DNA of 64,000 nt, from the NCBI GenBank assembly GCA_025677835.1, contig JAIXMR010000095.1, positions 45,438 to 109,437 of the forward strand, in the 5' to 3' direction. This document shows, in pieces, positions 1 through 11,481 of the stretch (within the stretch, counting starts at the first letter, position 1; each line of letters begins with the position of its first letter). The translations under genes and the position numbers were made by a program. The notes under the pieces are model-generated. The model saw only the letters and a list, made by a program, of their open reading frames with translations. It had not been told where the DNA came from and ran no database searches. Source of the stretch: Sporodiniella umbellata. Lineage: Eukaryota > Mucoromycota > Mucoromycetes > Mucorales > Rhizopodaceae.

Positions 1-1019
1 AAACATCTGCTTCATGCTGCTTGATATCCACCTTTTTGTCCAATTGTTTCTGAAGCATAACGACAGTTATATTAATACTAATCACTGTATTTATAAATAT
101 GTTCACGGACATAATATATCTAAAAGGCTACACATGCTTTTTCATGGCTTTCAATGTGTTTATTTACAAAACCTAGTCACACTCTCTAGTGTTTGGTTTA
201 TAGTTCAATAGTCCATACGATGTATTAAGCCACAAGTTTTTGCTTAATTATGTATTCCAAATCAATTAATTATCTAGATAATTCAAGTTCCCTATAGACC
301 AAGTGGTACATACTTTGAACCATAGGATACAATACACTATATATAAAAAAGGACTTGTCGCCATCATACAAAAGCAGCATGTACATGTCTTTGGCTTACT
401 GGTCTACATAGTGATATGGAATACACAACCTGCAAAAGTGGACATCTATAAAAGATATATAATTTCATTGTCATAGTATTTAATAGAGCACTGTACACTT
501 TTATGGGAAACTTCTAATATTGCAGTAGTTAGCGCATATATTTATAAAAAAAGGAAAAGGCAGCAAATGTCATTGTAGTTTTTTCCCTTTGTCGTTTACT
601 TGGTATTGTATTATTCTTTTGAAAGAGAGGTTTCTGTTTTTTAAAGAAAAAAAAAACCGGAACGCTAGAAAACATCAGACAGTCAATATACAACAGACAG
701 GTGAGCCGATAAAAGTTTTTCACACACCACAATAAAAATTAGGGCCAAAGCAAACAAAATGCCATAACGAGGAAAGTATACATTAAATGAAAAAAAAAAT
801 AAAAAAAGTTGATAAAAGTAAAGGGTTGTTTTGTAACAAATGAAAATTTTTGTATTTTCATTTGGGTTTTTTATTTGAGATTATGAAGGAATGGGGTTGG
901 AGGAAGGCAGCCAGAGTCAAGAGGGTAGCGGATTTTAGAGATGAAAATGAATGCAAAATGGTATAGAGGGAGCGGAAGAAAAATGACAATGCCAAATAAG
1001 GCTCCAAGACAGAGAACGT
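1..1019. other. AT-rich stretch without a recognised gene
   Basis: No open frame here looks like a protein. The frames that exist are short and biased by A/T runs. It lies 3' of the small minus-strand gene that ends at 1020 and may hold its 3' untranslated region. Confidence 0.6.
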
Positions 1020-1355
1020 TTATACTCTCTGTCTTTTGTGGAGTCTTTCTTCAGCAATGTCATCTTCTTCGCGCTTTCTTTTGGGTTGACCCCGACTGCG
1101 CTTCTTCTCCAAGCGAGCCATCCGCTTCTCTTCCTTGCGGTCGGCTTCAACCGCAGCTCGCCAGGTGTTATACATGATGCTAAAAAGAAAAAAAGTTTAA
1201 ACACTAGTAGAGAGAAGACTAGTAACATACTTTCGAATAAACACCCTTTGTATTAAAGGCGCCGATTTGTTTTTGCGCATTTTTTTTTGCTTGTCATTGG
1301 ATATCTTGTTAAGCTTTAAACAAAGACTGATTGTCTTGTCAGAGGATGTTTTCAT
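1020..1355 (-). CDS. Small basic protein, possibly SERTA-like (two exons)
   Basis: The model joins exons 1355-1231 and 1179-1020 across a 51-nt intron (GTATGT...TTTTTAG) and gives 94 residues. The frame is clean over the join. The N-terminal half has the pattern SLxLKLNKI, then KSAPLIQRVFIRNIM. This recalls the SERTA motif (SLxKL followed by VLIxNxL), known from metazoan transcription co-regulators. The C-terminal half is highly charged, with Lys/Arg/Glu clusters that could act as a nuclear localisation signal (EKKRSRGQPKRKRE, then HKRQRV at the end). An internal ATG at codon 25 is the alternative start. The SERTA relation is an inference from spacing only. The gene is isolated, with more than 1 kb of gene-free DNA on each side. 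Existence is fairly secure; function is unknown. Confidence 0.6.
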
Positions 1356-2714
1356 TTTGTAAATATAGAGAAAAGAAAAGAAACAAAAAAAAAAAAAGGA
1401 AAGGTAATCTTACTAGTATGATTGTGTTTTTTTTTCCATTTTTTTCCTTTGCTTTTCTTTTTTTTTTTTTTTTTTCTTTTGGTTTGGATAGTATGTCTAT
1501 CGCATGAATGTTATTTTCGCCTCATTACTGACTCATGTATTACAAGAAAATAAAAAATAAAATAAAAATAAAACTAAAGAGCAGAAGCGTTTCATGGGCA
1601 GTCAATGTATAGGGTACTGTACTGCAATTTTTATTACCATACATTTGCTTTTTTTTTTTTTGTTTTTATTTTATTTTATTTTATTTTTACTTTGGCTTGT
1701 TTTCTTTACTTCTTTTGCTTTTTTTTTTTTTTTTTTGCAAGTAACCGGAAAGCACACGCCGTTTTATGTAAAGACTATTCTTATCACTGATTTTTCAAGT
1801 GCCGTGTAACTAAGCTTTAAACTGAACCCTGACAAAAAAACAGACGTATTACGAAATCAGGTGAAAACTATTTTAAAACACTGTTACACTTTTTTTGTAT
1901 CTCAGATGTACAGGAAAGGAAACGTAAAAAAGAAAAAGAAAAAAAAAATAGTGCCTGTTTACCTTTCCCCTCGCCTTTTTTTGTTGTGCATATGTACTTT
2001 ATATGTAATATTTGCTCAGAGATCAAGTTTTGTTTGCTGTAAGGTGGAAAAAAAAAAAGAGTCAAAGAAAGTAAAAAGGTGATAAAAGAAAAGAGACCGT
2101 CAAAAAAAAAAAAAAAGATGATCTTCATGCATTTTGTTTTACTGAGGGAACACAAACTACTTGGAATCCTAGGGTTTTCGTTTTAGGCAAAAACTAATAT
2201 TTTGTCTTTGCTTTTTTTTTTTTTAAAGTTTGCCCAACACCAAGAGTGACCCTTGAAAAAAAAAAAAGGAGAGAAAGGAAACACATAGAACGCTGATTAT
2301 GAGCTTTCATTTACGTAATAAATAAACAAAAGGTTGAAAAACAGTATACGGTTTTGATCATCAAAGAGAAAAGACAATAGAAAAAAGACGCGTATACTAT
2401 TAATACAGTTGAAAACTACTATGGATATAAAACTGATTGTTGCTACGCGTAATAAGCCGTCTTTACTTTTCATCACTCTAGTAAAGAATCCAATATTCAC
2501 ATGAGTGTTGCACAGTTTTTTTTTTATCGTATTTGCAAAGAATAGTTTTCGATTATTGGTCTAGATAAACACCCAAGCCGCTAACATCTAACAGTAACGC
2601 GATGGGAGCGTAACGTGTATATTATGTGGGTATTTCGCGTTACTTTTGTTTTTTTTTCTTTTTTCTTTACTATCATTCACACATTTTATATTTTTATTTT
2701 TAAACACAAGCAAA
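1356..2714. other. Intergenic region rich in poly-T/poly-A
   Basis: The DNA holds many homopolymer runs of 10-20 nt. The frames inside are Phe/Lys-rich artefacts. It must contain the promoters of both flanking genes, which are divergently transcribed, but no clear motif stands out. Confidence 0.6.
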
Positions 2715-3189
2715 ATGAATACGCAAAGGTAAAATGAGTAAAGTTTTGCACTAATAATTCTCATGTATTCTAACTTCTAACATTAACCCACTTACAAGCC
2801 TGAAAAGAAAAAGAGGCGATGACGAGGAAGAAGTCTTGCCGCCTAACAAGCGGCAAAAAGTTGCCTCCGACTGCCAGGAGGCAATAAAGGTGGCTAGGGA
2901 GTTTGACGAGAGTTCTTGGGACTCTGACTCCTCCCTTCCCCTTGATTCAGAGACTGATGACACGTCGGAAAGTACCCATTTATTCTCTGATGGGTGGCAA
3001 AGTCCATCTAGCGATGGGCTAGATTCTTTCATCTCAAGTGATGGGACTGAGAATGACTATGAGTATAGCTTATGGGATGAATCCTCAGTATATTACACTG
3101 CACCAGAGTTTGACTCTGATGATATCAGTGACAAATGGTCGGCTTTTACAGCTTCCTCCGACGACGAATCAGCCTCTGAATCAGAGTAA
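2715..3189 (+). CDS. Acidic Ser/Asp-rich small protein with basic N-terminus
   Basis: Exon 1 is only 14 nt (2715-2728). A 70-nt intron (GTAAAA...TTACAAG, with a CTAAC site) leads to exon 2 (2799-3189), giving 134 residues. The N-terminus carries two basic clusters (LKRKRGDD and PPNKRQKV) that resemble a bipartite nuclear localisation signal. The rest is strongly acidic and serine-rich, with repeated SD/SE and DSD motifs typical of casein kinase 2 targets, and aromatic residues spaced through the acidic tail. That composition would suit an intrinsically disordered nuclear protein, for example a chromatin or transcription co-factor. No domain family is recognised. A similar design (acidic plus basic patches, about 125 residues) is seen in the gene at 34636-35073, but I see no clear sequence homology. 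Confidence 0.65.
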
Positions 3190-3209
3190 ATATATATACA
3201 CATACACGT

Positions 3210-3244
<35 letters not shown>

Positions 3245-3312
3245 AAAAAAAGTACTAAAAGTACACCTAAGCACGTCAATGTGTTTGTATCAATAAAACA
3301 ACAGCAGGGCTG

Positions 3313-3360
<48 letters not shown>

Positions 3361-6300
3361 TTATTTTGTTTTATCTTTTGTTTTACTATCTACTACGACC
3401 TACAAAGTATACAAGAAGTCTGAATCAAATCGTTATCTACAAAGGCTTTAGTATATAAAGCGCAACGTGTGTTTGGTAGCTTTACAAATATAAGACCCAA
3501 CTGAATGTCACAGTGAAGAACTTAAAAAACTATAAAAAATTTTATAGCATTTAACCTTATTCATCTCTTTGATTAGGCTACAAGAAGCGAATCAAGATAA
3601 TTTAATACTTATTTACCTTTATGTCTTTTTTTTTTTTTTTTTTTTTTTTGGTAGGAAGTGTATAGTTTGGTCTTTCTTTATTGGTTTTGATTCAAACACT
3701 TCGAGGTTATATCTAAATAATAGCAATTCTGAAAGTGACTGAGTGGATGATCCTGACAAAAGTTCAGGGGCGACTCCTCTGTGTATTATATAGCCATGAA
3801 AAACAGTTCCTTGAAAGTTAATGACGATAAGCCTTTAAGGAATTTTGAAGACTACTCAGATTGTACATAAGTGTAGGTACATCTGCACATGCATACAAAA
3901 ACATATAACGTGTTTTTATATACAAAAATCTTCTTTCTCTGAATAACGGTTATAACATATTATAACAAGAAGCCTCCTTAAAAACTCAACTGAATATTAT
4001 CATTAACCTATACCTTATGTAAATCAAGTTTAGCACATATTTCTAGTAAACGGACTTAGATGATACTCGCTTTTTTGTAGTGATAGTCTTGCAAACATTT
4101 TCAATGGTGCTCGTTAATGATCGTGTACTATTTGCTCAAAATATTTATTCGCCACTATTTATCTTCTGTTACTGTAATCGCTATTTTTTTTTTTACTGTA
4201 TTCGTTTTATCTATGATACTTTTATACGAAAGAAGTGTTATTTGTTGTAAAAAAAAGCTTCACATCATTTTTGTTGTAAATACATGGCATGAGATATTCT
4301 GTTAAAAAGAAACTTAAAAGAATATATTTTGAGGTGTAGGGGCATAGTTTGTATAACATAATCCGATTTTTTTTTTTTTGATATGTAGAAAACAAAACGC
4401 TTGATTTGATGTCAAAAAGCGGGCACAGTATTACAAACAAAAGCAGAAAAAAGTAAAAAAGGAGAAAGAAGACTGTAGTTTTCTAATACTACTGTTTTTT
4501 ATTTTTGTTTTAAAAAAGCCCATATTTTTGAAAAGAGAGGGTTGGTTTAGCCGTTGAACTTTTTTGAATTTTGACTTTTGAAATGCTCATTTTCCAAAAA
4601 TCTATGTTTTGTTGTACACCTATATGGCGCTTTAAAGCCAGTGCCTGAAGTAATTCCAAAAATAGTAGTTTGTGAACGACTTTGTGGATATCCGCCAAAT
4701 GAATAGCAATCGTTGATGAATGGTAAGTGTGATACAAAGAAGCTAAAATAAGCAGGTTGTAACATACAGCCTCAAACGAGGAACGCTAAACTTTTTTTTA
4801 TCCAAGACAATGGAGTGACCATAGAATCACTTTTTATATATATATTTGGAAAAAAGATATGTATGCTATCTTTAGGACGTGCGTACACTGGTTTTTGACC
4901 AGAGCGCATTCAAAGAAAGCCCGCCGTATAACAAGAGTGAGACTGTAAAACTAAGCACATTTAGTCTCTCTTTCAGCACTTTTACAATTCACTATTACCT
5001 TTGGACACCCTTCTGCTATTGGTCAATAGGTAAAGTTATTAATCACGCCCACCGCTATTTTATAGGAACCTAAAACACAAGGGGTTATATTCCTGTTGCA
5101 ACATAACTAACGCATTTACGTTTGACGTTTTTAGCGTGATTTGCTCTACTAGAACCTCTGTTATTGTTTTTATTTTATTTTATATACAAGATAGAGATTC
5201 TGTGCGATAGTTTCCCAATCCCCTATTCTATTATCAGACAGAGCTCCAAAAAAAAAAAAGTCAAAGAAATTTAACGTGGTAAGAACACTCCATTTGACAT
5301 GTGCTTTTCCTGTATGTGCAAGGGTACAAATCGAATACGTATGGCTAGGATTTCAAGATCGTTCTCTCTGTTTTTTAATGAGTTACGAAATCCTTTTTTG
5401 ATTTGAACACAGATAGCAGATGGATAGAATAGGAAATAGAACTATGGAAGCCTCAAGACTTTTGAATTACTTTCTTGTCTTATTTCATTCTGAAGTTAAA
5501 ACATCAACAAACTCCTCAAAGAAATTTTTTGTTTTGTTTTTGTTTTACCCCTTAAAATCAATTAAATATGATTTCAAAGTCATTATTTTTTTTTTTTTTT
5601 TAAAAAAAGAAAATCCCAGAAAAATGACTTTTTAAAAAAACAGACTAGAGCAAGCATAAAAAAGAAGCATACTAGTAACCAAAACAAATACGAGAGTCAA
5701 GTGGCTATATTGACCTAAAAAAAAAAAAAAAAAAAAAAAAAACTCCCAGACTATCAGGCTATATCCTTTCTTTGGACTCTTTTCGAAAGGTTCTGGACAC
5801 TGGCCGACTGACTGACGAAACCCACATAGACCTTATTTATAAAAATAGAATGGTTTCTAACGTCATGACAGGCAATTGATAAACATAATTCCAATCAAAA
5901 GGTTCTGTTGGATGTGGCTGTCTTCAGTGCTTAATTTAGTAAATGATAGGAACGCCTATTTTTAAACCCCCCAGAAAACAGGTTTTTGTTCAACTTTGTT
6001 CTATCGACGCCATAGTATCCACACGTTTACTGAACGAAATAGAACAAAGATCGTGATAAAGTGCATTTCTCAAAGAATAAAAACCGCCGGTGTTTATGCA
6101 TAAAATGGAAGGAAATATAGTGAATGGTAGTACTTCATTTGGCTTATATATATATATATATATATATATTTTTGAAAGTTTCAAAATGATATTTCAAGAA
6201 AGGAAGGAAGGAGGGACGACTATGTTTTGTTGCATTATGTCATGCGCTTCCCTTTTTCTTCTTTTGAATACCGTTTTAAAAATCAGGTAAAGGTAGATAG

Positions 6301-6906
6301 CAGTAAAGAAAATGATGTAAAACGATCGCGTTTCGTTTTGACTTTGAAAATATTAGTTTTTAAAACAGTACGGAATCTTTGCCAGTGCAATACTTTATTT
6401 TAAAAAAGAAATTAATTTTCTCTATTTTTTTCTCTCCCTTATTATCGTGTGGTAGACGCACTGACTCTTTTTTTTTTTTTTGTATATTTCGATAAAGTTT
6501 CTTTTTATCTTTAAATCAGAACAAAAAAGAGGCTGAGAAAGACTTTATATAGAAGTTTGATCACACCCACAAGAACAAAAAGTAAGAATGGAAAAATGAC
6601 AAGCGATGCCGATAATAAGGGTATGGGGGCATTGTGATACAGCCTGGGGCCAGCTCCATATAAGGTATAGTCATCGATCTCCTTCCAAAGACATTGTACA
6701 CAATACACTTTTTTTGGTAAAGATAGCGTTGTTCAATATAGAAAAGCAAATAAGAAAGTAATAATAACAATATTAATATTAATAAAAAAAAAATTTTTTT
6801 TTTTTTGTATATAAAAGCCTTTGTTTAAGCCCAAAGTTTTTATTTCATTCGTCTTCTTCTACTTTCTCGCTTTTACATATCCTTATTTTCTGGCTAAAAT
6901 AAACAG
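3190..6906. other. 3.7-kb gene-poor region with simple repeats
   Basis: No convincing gene. It contains an AT dinucleotide run (3213-3241), a CT run (3317-3354), a second AT run (about 6145-6170) and poly-T tracts. On the minus strand around 4547-4765 two overlapping frames stay open for about 70 codons with mixed composition. They could be a decayed coding fragment, but I cannot name a family and neither frame has supported splice sites. Confidence 0.5.
3213..3354. repeat. AT and CT microsatellites
   Basis: An AT dinucleotide run (3213-3241) is followed 75 nt later by a CT run of about 19 units (3317-3354). Both lie just downstream of the acidic-protein stop codon, so they may be within its 3' untranslated region. 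Confidence 0.9.
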
Positions 6907-7613
6907 ATGTTGCAACAAAAGAAAAACCAACACAATACCCATTTGCCTATTGCCCAATGGCTCTCAAAGCAGATTACATTACCTTTTGGAAGAAGTCGCT
7001 GGTCGCCACGCTTCTTTGTATTATTAGATAACGAACTTTTGATTTATAAAGACGAGGTATAGAAAAAGAAGGAGGGTAAAAGCAATTGCGTTGACTCATC
7101 ACTGAATAGTTGACCGAACACTTATCACATACGATTCATCTCAGCCGTATCAGTTCAGTGAGTGTACAAAAAACCGATTGTTTCCAGCTGAATTTTGTGG
7201 ATCAAGAGAGGCCGATGGTGATACAATGCAAATCCGAAAAAGAATTAAACAAATGGACGCGCGCGGTGAAGGAAAGGATGGTGTACCCAAAACGTAAGAC
7301 AGACTCTGTCTTACTGGACGAGCTCTCAATTGAATCCCACCTTTACCGACTGCCTACACAGCCTCTCCGGTGTACCAATTTTGAATCTGCTCTACTCGAA
7401 AGAAGACAAAAGAAACTGGAGCCGATCCGGACTTCTTCCCTTTCGACTTCTTCGTCTACTCCTTCTATCTCTCCTAATGTTACTCCATCCCCCACTGGTG
7501 CTATCGTAGGTACGTTACCTATCGCACCTCAGTTGAAACGTGTCGCTACTGCACCGAAAGAGGAAGAACTCTCACCGACTTATCTCATTTATAAAATGAA
7601 ATTTGGTCTCTAA
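6907..7613 (+). CDS. PH-domain protein (3' end uncertain)
   Basis: Exon 1 (6907-7056) and exon 2 (7110-7613) join in phase 0 over a 53-nt intron and give 217 residues. Residues about 20-115 look like a pleckstrin homology domain: a first strand starting WLSKQI, the RWSPRFFVLL strand, then LLIYKDE, and the final helix with KELNKWTRAVKERM. PH domains bind phosphoinositides or proteins at membranes. The remainder is Ser/Thr/Pro-rich and probably disordered. The frame stops at 7613. However, coding-like exons at 7869-8182 share an LKRV motif with this C-terminus (PQLKRVATAP here), so the true transcript may continue past 7613. Possible donors are the weak GTCTCT at 7606 or the stronger GTACGT near 7512. 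The partner or pathway is not evident. Confidence 0.7.
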
Positions 7614-7868
7614 AAAAAAAACCCCCACTTTTATCTTCAAGAATGTTCAGTGTCAAAACATCCACCTCTGTTCACGTGGACCGTTTTGGTGTAAATATTA
7701 ACATTGAAGGGGTGAATGTCAATAGTGACTGTGAATAAGTAAAAAAAAAAAATAAAAAAAAGACCAAAAAAGTGTGTGTTTTTTTCTTTTCTATTTTAAA
7801 AAACAAAGTGATGGAAATTCAATGTAAAGAGATAAATAAATGGCATTCCACTTGTTAAGTTTGAATAG

Positions 7869-8182
7869 ACAACACACCCAGATTAAAGCGTGTTTATTCA
7901 GAGGAAACCGAAGAGGTATAACAAAGAAAAAGGCAGAGAAAGGGCATTGCTATCTCACCTTTTCTAAACAAAAAATAAAGATAGATCCAAGACACCCAAC
8001 CCCCTTTGAAACGCGTTCAATTAGAATTCCAACTTGAACAAGAAGACGATATGGCCATGTCAGATAGTTTTTTCACAGACGATGAGGAACCATTGGATGA
8101 CAGTCTGTTTACAGAACCTGAGGAGTATACTGACGCATTGGAAAGAGGTTGGAGTGATCTTTATGCGTATGACGGAGAGTAA
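7869..8182 (+). CDS. Probable 3' exons of the PH-domain gene, acidic tail
   Basis: Two exons read through in one frame: 7869-7915 and 7985-8182. They join in phase 0 over a 69-nt intron (GTATAA...GATAG, with a CTAAAC site) and end at TAA 8180-8182. The encoded 81 residues are acidic (SEETEE, QLEQEDD, FFTDDEEP, TEPEEY) and hold LKRV twice (TPRLKRVYSE and PPLKRVQLE). The same LKRV core occurs at the end of the PH gene. The first exon begins in phase 1. Only 255 nt separate it from the PH stop, too short and too AT-rich for an obvious independent promoter. An alternative upstream piece is an ATG at 7643 that opens 31 codons. I infer that these are terminal exons of the PH gene, but the connecting splice is unresolved. 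Confidence 0.5.
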
Positions 8183-8464
8183 AAAAGGGATAGCTGTAGC
8201 CTTTTTTTTTTTTTGGGGTAGATGAATCAGTCAAACGTTGTAATAAATTTCTTTTACTGATAAAAAGGAAAAACTGATATTAATGTTGGTGGGTTTTGGT
8301 GAATGCTATCTATTTACCAACCACAATACATTCATATCAGGATTGTATATCAATAATGGAACAAAAGAAAAAGTTAGACAATGAATCGATAAAATCAAAA
8401 TTATGTCCGTCACACTTTTTTTTTTTTTTTTTTTTTTTACTATTATTGACAAGCCTGATAATCA

Positions 8465-9811
8465 ATGTCCTTGTTAGAAGAGACGCAGAGTGTAGAGACC
8501 CCTTCTTTAACAACTTCGAAAGAAGAAGATGCAGGCATTATAAAAAAGGCGCTTTCGAATCCACTTTTTTCAGCCGGGTTTGGTTTGATCGGTGTGGGAG
8601 CCGGTTTGAGCTTACTCCGGAAGGGTACGATGGTAGGAGCGAGTGCGATCCAACGTCGATTGTTGGTTACCTTGGAGATTCCTTCCAAAGACAAGTCTTA
8701 TTCTTGGTTTCTGCATTGGATGGCTCAACAGGCACCCCGTCATCAGGTACAGAAACTTGCGGTGGAAACAAGTTATAAGCAACATGATAATGGAAGCGCT
8801 ACCACCCATTTTGGATTTGTCCCTGGACCCGGCAATCATTATTTCAAATGGCGTAATGTCTGGATGCAGGTCAACCGACAACGCGATGGCAAGATGATGG
8901 ATCTCACCAACGGAACACCCTGGGAGACGATTACCATTACCACGCTCAGTCGGGATCGGCAAGTGTTTGGTGAGCTACTTCAAGAAGCGCAGGGGATGGC
9001 GCTCAAGAAACAAGAGGGCAAGACGGTCATCTATACTTCTTACGGTCCAGAATGGCGACCGTTTGGGATGCCACGTCGCCGTCGTCTGTTGGAATCTGTG
9101 ATTCTTGCTGAGGGCATCAAGGAGCGTATTGTACAGGATGTCAAGGCGTTTATCAAGAACGGGAAATGGTACAACGAGCGTGGGATACCGTATCGAAGAG
9201 GCTATCTTCTTTATGGTCCTCCAGGCTCGGGCAAAAGTAGTTTTATTCAATCGCTGGCGGTAAGTATGTTGTTTGTCAAAAGAAAAAGGCGATTGAGACA
9301 TGTCTATTAGGGAGAGCTTGAATACAACATCTGTATCTTGAACCTGTCCGAACGTGGGCTGACAGACGACCGATTGAATCATCTGTTGAGCAACGTGCCT
9401 GAGAGAAGTATCATGTTGTTGGAAGATATCGATGCCGCCTTCAGTAAACGAAGCCAATCCGATCAACAAGGATATCAATCCATGATCACCTTTAGTGGTC
9501 TCTTGAACGCTCTGGACGGTGTGGCCTCAGCAGAAGAACGGATCATCTTCTTGACCACCAACCATGTTGAAAAGTTAGATCCAGCCTTGATACGACCCGG
9601 CCGTGTGGACCTGAAAGAATACTTGGGAAACGCTACAGACGATCAAATCAAGCGCATGTTCTTGCGCTTTTATGATGATACTTTACTGGCAGATCGTTTT
9701 GTCAAAAGCCTCAACGGCCAAAAGGTCAGTACCGCCAGTTTGCAAGGACATTTTGTATATTATAAAGATCAACCACTGGAAGCGATTGAAAACATCGATA
9801 GTTTATTCTAA
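8465..9811 (+). CDS. BCS1: Mitochondrial BCS1-type AAA ATPase
   Basis: The two exons are 8465-9259 and 9311-9811 (51-nt intron GTAAGT...TATTAG, phase 0), giving 431 residues. BCS1 sits in the mitochondrial inner membrane and moves the folded Rieske Fe-S protein across it during assembly of respiratory complex III. A hydrophobic segment lies at about residues 32-52. The BCS1-specific region follows ([15 protein letters not shown]), then an AAA domain with Walker A GPPGSGKS (251-258), Walker B LLEDID (301-306), sensor-1 TTNH and the RPGRVD arginine-finger region. The intron falls just after Walker A. Length is close to yeast Bcs1 (about 456). The targeting information lies in and after the transmembrane segment, so absence of a cleavable presequence is normal. 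The SSH4-like gene follows 112 nt downstream on the same strand. Confidence 0.95.
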
Positions 9812-9832
9812 AAAAAGAAATCCACAAAATAA

Positions 9833-9873
<41 letters not shown>
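9833..9873. repeat. AAT trinucleotide microsatellite
   Basis: About 13 AAT units continue into AAAT-like repeats to about 9883. The tract fills much of the 112-nt gap between the BCS1 stop and the next start codon. Confidence 0.9.
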
Positions 9874-9880
<7 letters not shown>

Positions 9881-9923
9881 AATTTATTTTCTTTTTTTCT
9901 TTTGTGTGCATCCCAAGGAATCT

Positions 9924-11211
9924 ATGAAGAAGATAATTGAAATCTTATTGGATATGGACACCAATTACACATGGATTCTGTTGGTCGGTGTGTTTGTATT
10001 CTTGTTTGTGATTTTTATTCTCTTGTGTTTTACCAAAGCCAACGGGGACCATTTTTTTTACAATGAAGATTCTTTGTTTGAAGCCGAGGTAGTAGAATGT
10101 CCAGCCACCATGGCTTCTTTGTCTGAAGATGCTCGTATGAGTTATGAGCAAGCCAAGAGTATGTGTGTGTGTGTGGGTATGTTTACCAAACTTTGCTATA
10201 GCTTTTCAACAACGTTGCCCACCCGAGAGCATTCCAACGGACATTACCATGTCACAATATGTAAGCATTCAAGAAAAAGGCATTTCAGCCTTTGAATTTG
10301 AGTGGGATTTGGCCTCTCTAAGTTTTGTCTCGGCGCGTACGGAGATTCAGTTTTTTTCGGGCGAGGCTTGTGTACAGACGAATCTTCCCTTACCTCGAAA
10401 TCAAGAAGTGTATTATTGGGAAGCCAAGATGTTTGAGAAGCCGATAGGTACCCAAGTCTCGGTGGGCGTGGCCACCAAACCCTATCCGCCTTGGCGTTTA
10501 CCAGGTAAAACAAACGAGCGTCCCTTATCTATAACACGTACCCGCACCCTCTCTCTGTCCTTCTCTTGACTCTTCTAAGGTTGGAATAAACATTCGATTG
10601 GTTACTTTAGCGATACGGGCCACAAACATTTCAGCAACCCGTTCCAAAGTCGACCGTACGGAACGGGGTACGAAGAAGGCGATGTGATCGGTGTAGGCTA
10701 CCGTCATCGAACAGGCACTCTCTTTTTCACCAAAAACGGTCGAAAGCTAGAAGATGCTTGTTTTGGATTGAGATATAACCTGTTTCCTACCTTGGGTGCG
10801 AACGGACCCTGTCAGATTCATGTGAATCTAGGTCAGATGGGTAAGAAAAAGTCAATTGAAAAAAACAAACTCAAGAGAATGCTAGGCTTTGTCTTTGTAG
10901 AGGCCAACGTGAAACGGTGGGGATTAGCGCCTGCCCAAGGTACTCTGGCTCCCCCTCCCGCTTATGGATTTGAAGCCGGTTCGTTCTTGTTACAACGTGG
11001 GGGGGAAGGCCAGAGGTTGACAGCCTCTTCCAGTCGATCTGAAATGGATGATGACACTACGCCTTTGATACACCATCCTGCTTACACAAACTATGCTGCC
11101 ATACCCATTCCCACCTCTCATTCTGATGTCATACCCGATCCCCCTTCTTACTCTACCTTGCCTCTCTTCAGACCAGAAGATGAAAGAAATCCAAGCACAG
11201 GACGAATCTAA
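9924..11211 (+). CDS. SSH4: SSH4/EAR1-type SPRY-domain membrane adaptor
   Basis: The four exons are 9924-10158, 10202-10504, 10580-10840 and 10901-11211 (introns 43, 75 and 60 nt, all phase 1), giving 369 residues. One transmembrane helix lies near the N-terminus (about residues 17-37). It is followed by a short acidic stretch and a SPRY/B30.2 domain (about 90-265; motifs WEAKMFEK, VSVGVATKPYP, LPGWNKHSIGYFSDTG, GDVIGVGYRHRTGTLFFTKNG). The C-terminal tail has two PPxY motifs (PPAY near 285-288 and PPSY near 347-350), which bind WW domains of Rsp5/NEDD4 ubiquitin ligases. This is the layout of yeast Ssh4 and Ear1, endosomal/vacuolar adaptors that recruit Rsp5 to sort membrane proteins. Which of the two it matches is uncertain. 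The start ATG at 9924 precedes the membrane helix; an upstream GTG is not needed. Confidence 0.9.
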
Positions 11212-11332
11212 TCGCTCTCAACTGTGACTCGTTTTTTATTTTTCCTTTGACCTCTCCTTTTTCTACGTTTCATCTTTTTTATTATTATTATTACTATTTT
11301 TTTTTTTTTTTTTTTTTTTGGAGAGGAATAAA

Positions 11333-11447
11333 ATGAAGATGAATAGGATAGCCAGTCTGGCTTTATTTGTATCTCAAGTATTTGCCTTTGAAAACACGGT
11401 ACCTTGTGTGTTATGGTCACCTCAAGAGTAAGCAACACGCTTGTTTT

Positions 11448-11481
<34 letters not shown>

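Noticed and set aside
1594..1809. Phe-rich open frames
   Set aside because: They are translations of poly-T tracts in intergenic DNA, with no balanced composition or splice structure.
3038..3451. Frame overlapping the acidic protein and CT repeat
   Set aside because: It is out of frame with the spliced gene and runs into AT and CT dinucleotide repeats.
4547..4765. Possible exon of a transposase-like gene
   Set aside because: Two frames are equally open, no splice partner was found and no catalytic motif can be seen.
8612..9478. Minus-strand frames opposite BCS1
   Set aside because: Shadows of a well-identified plus-strand AAA ATPase.
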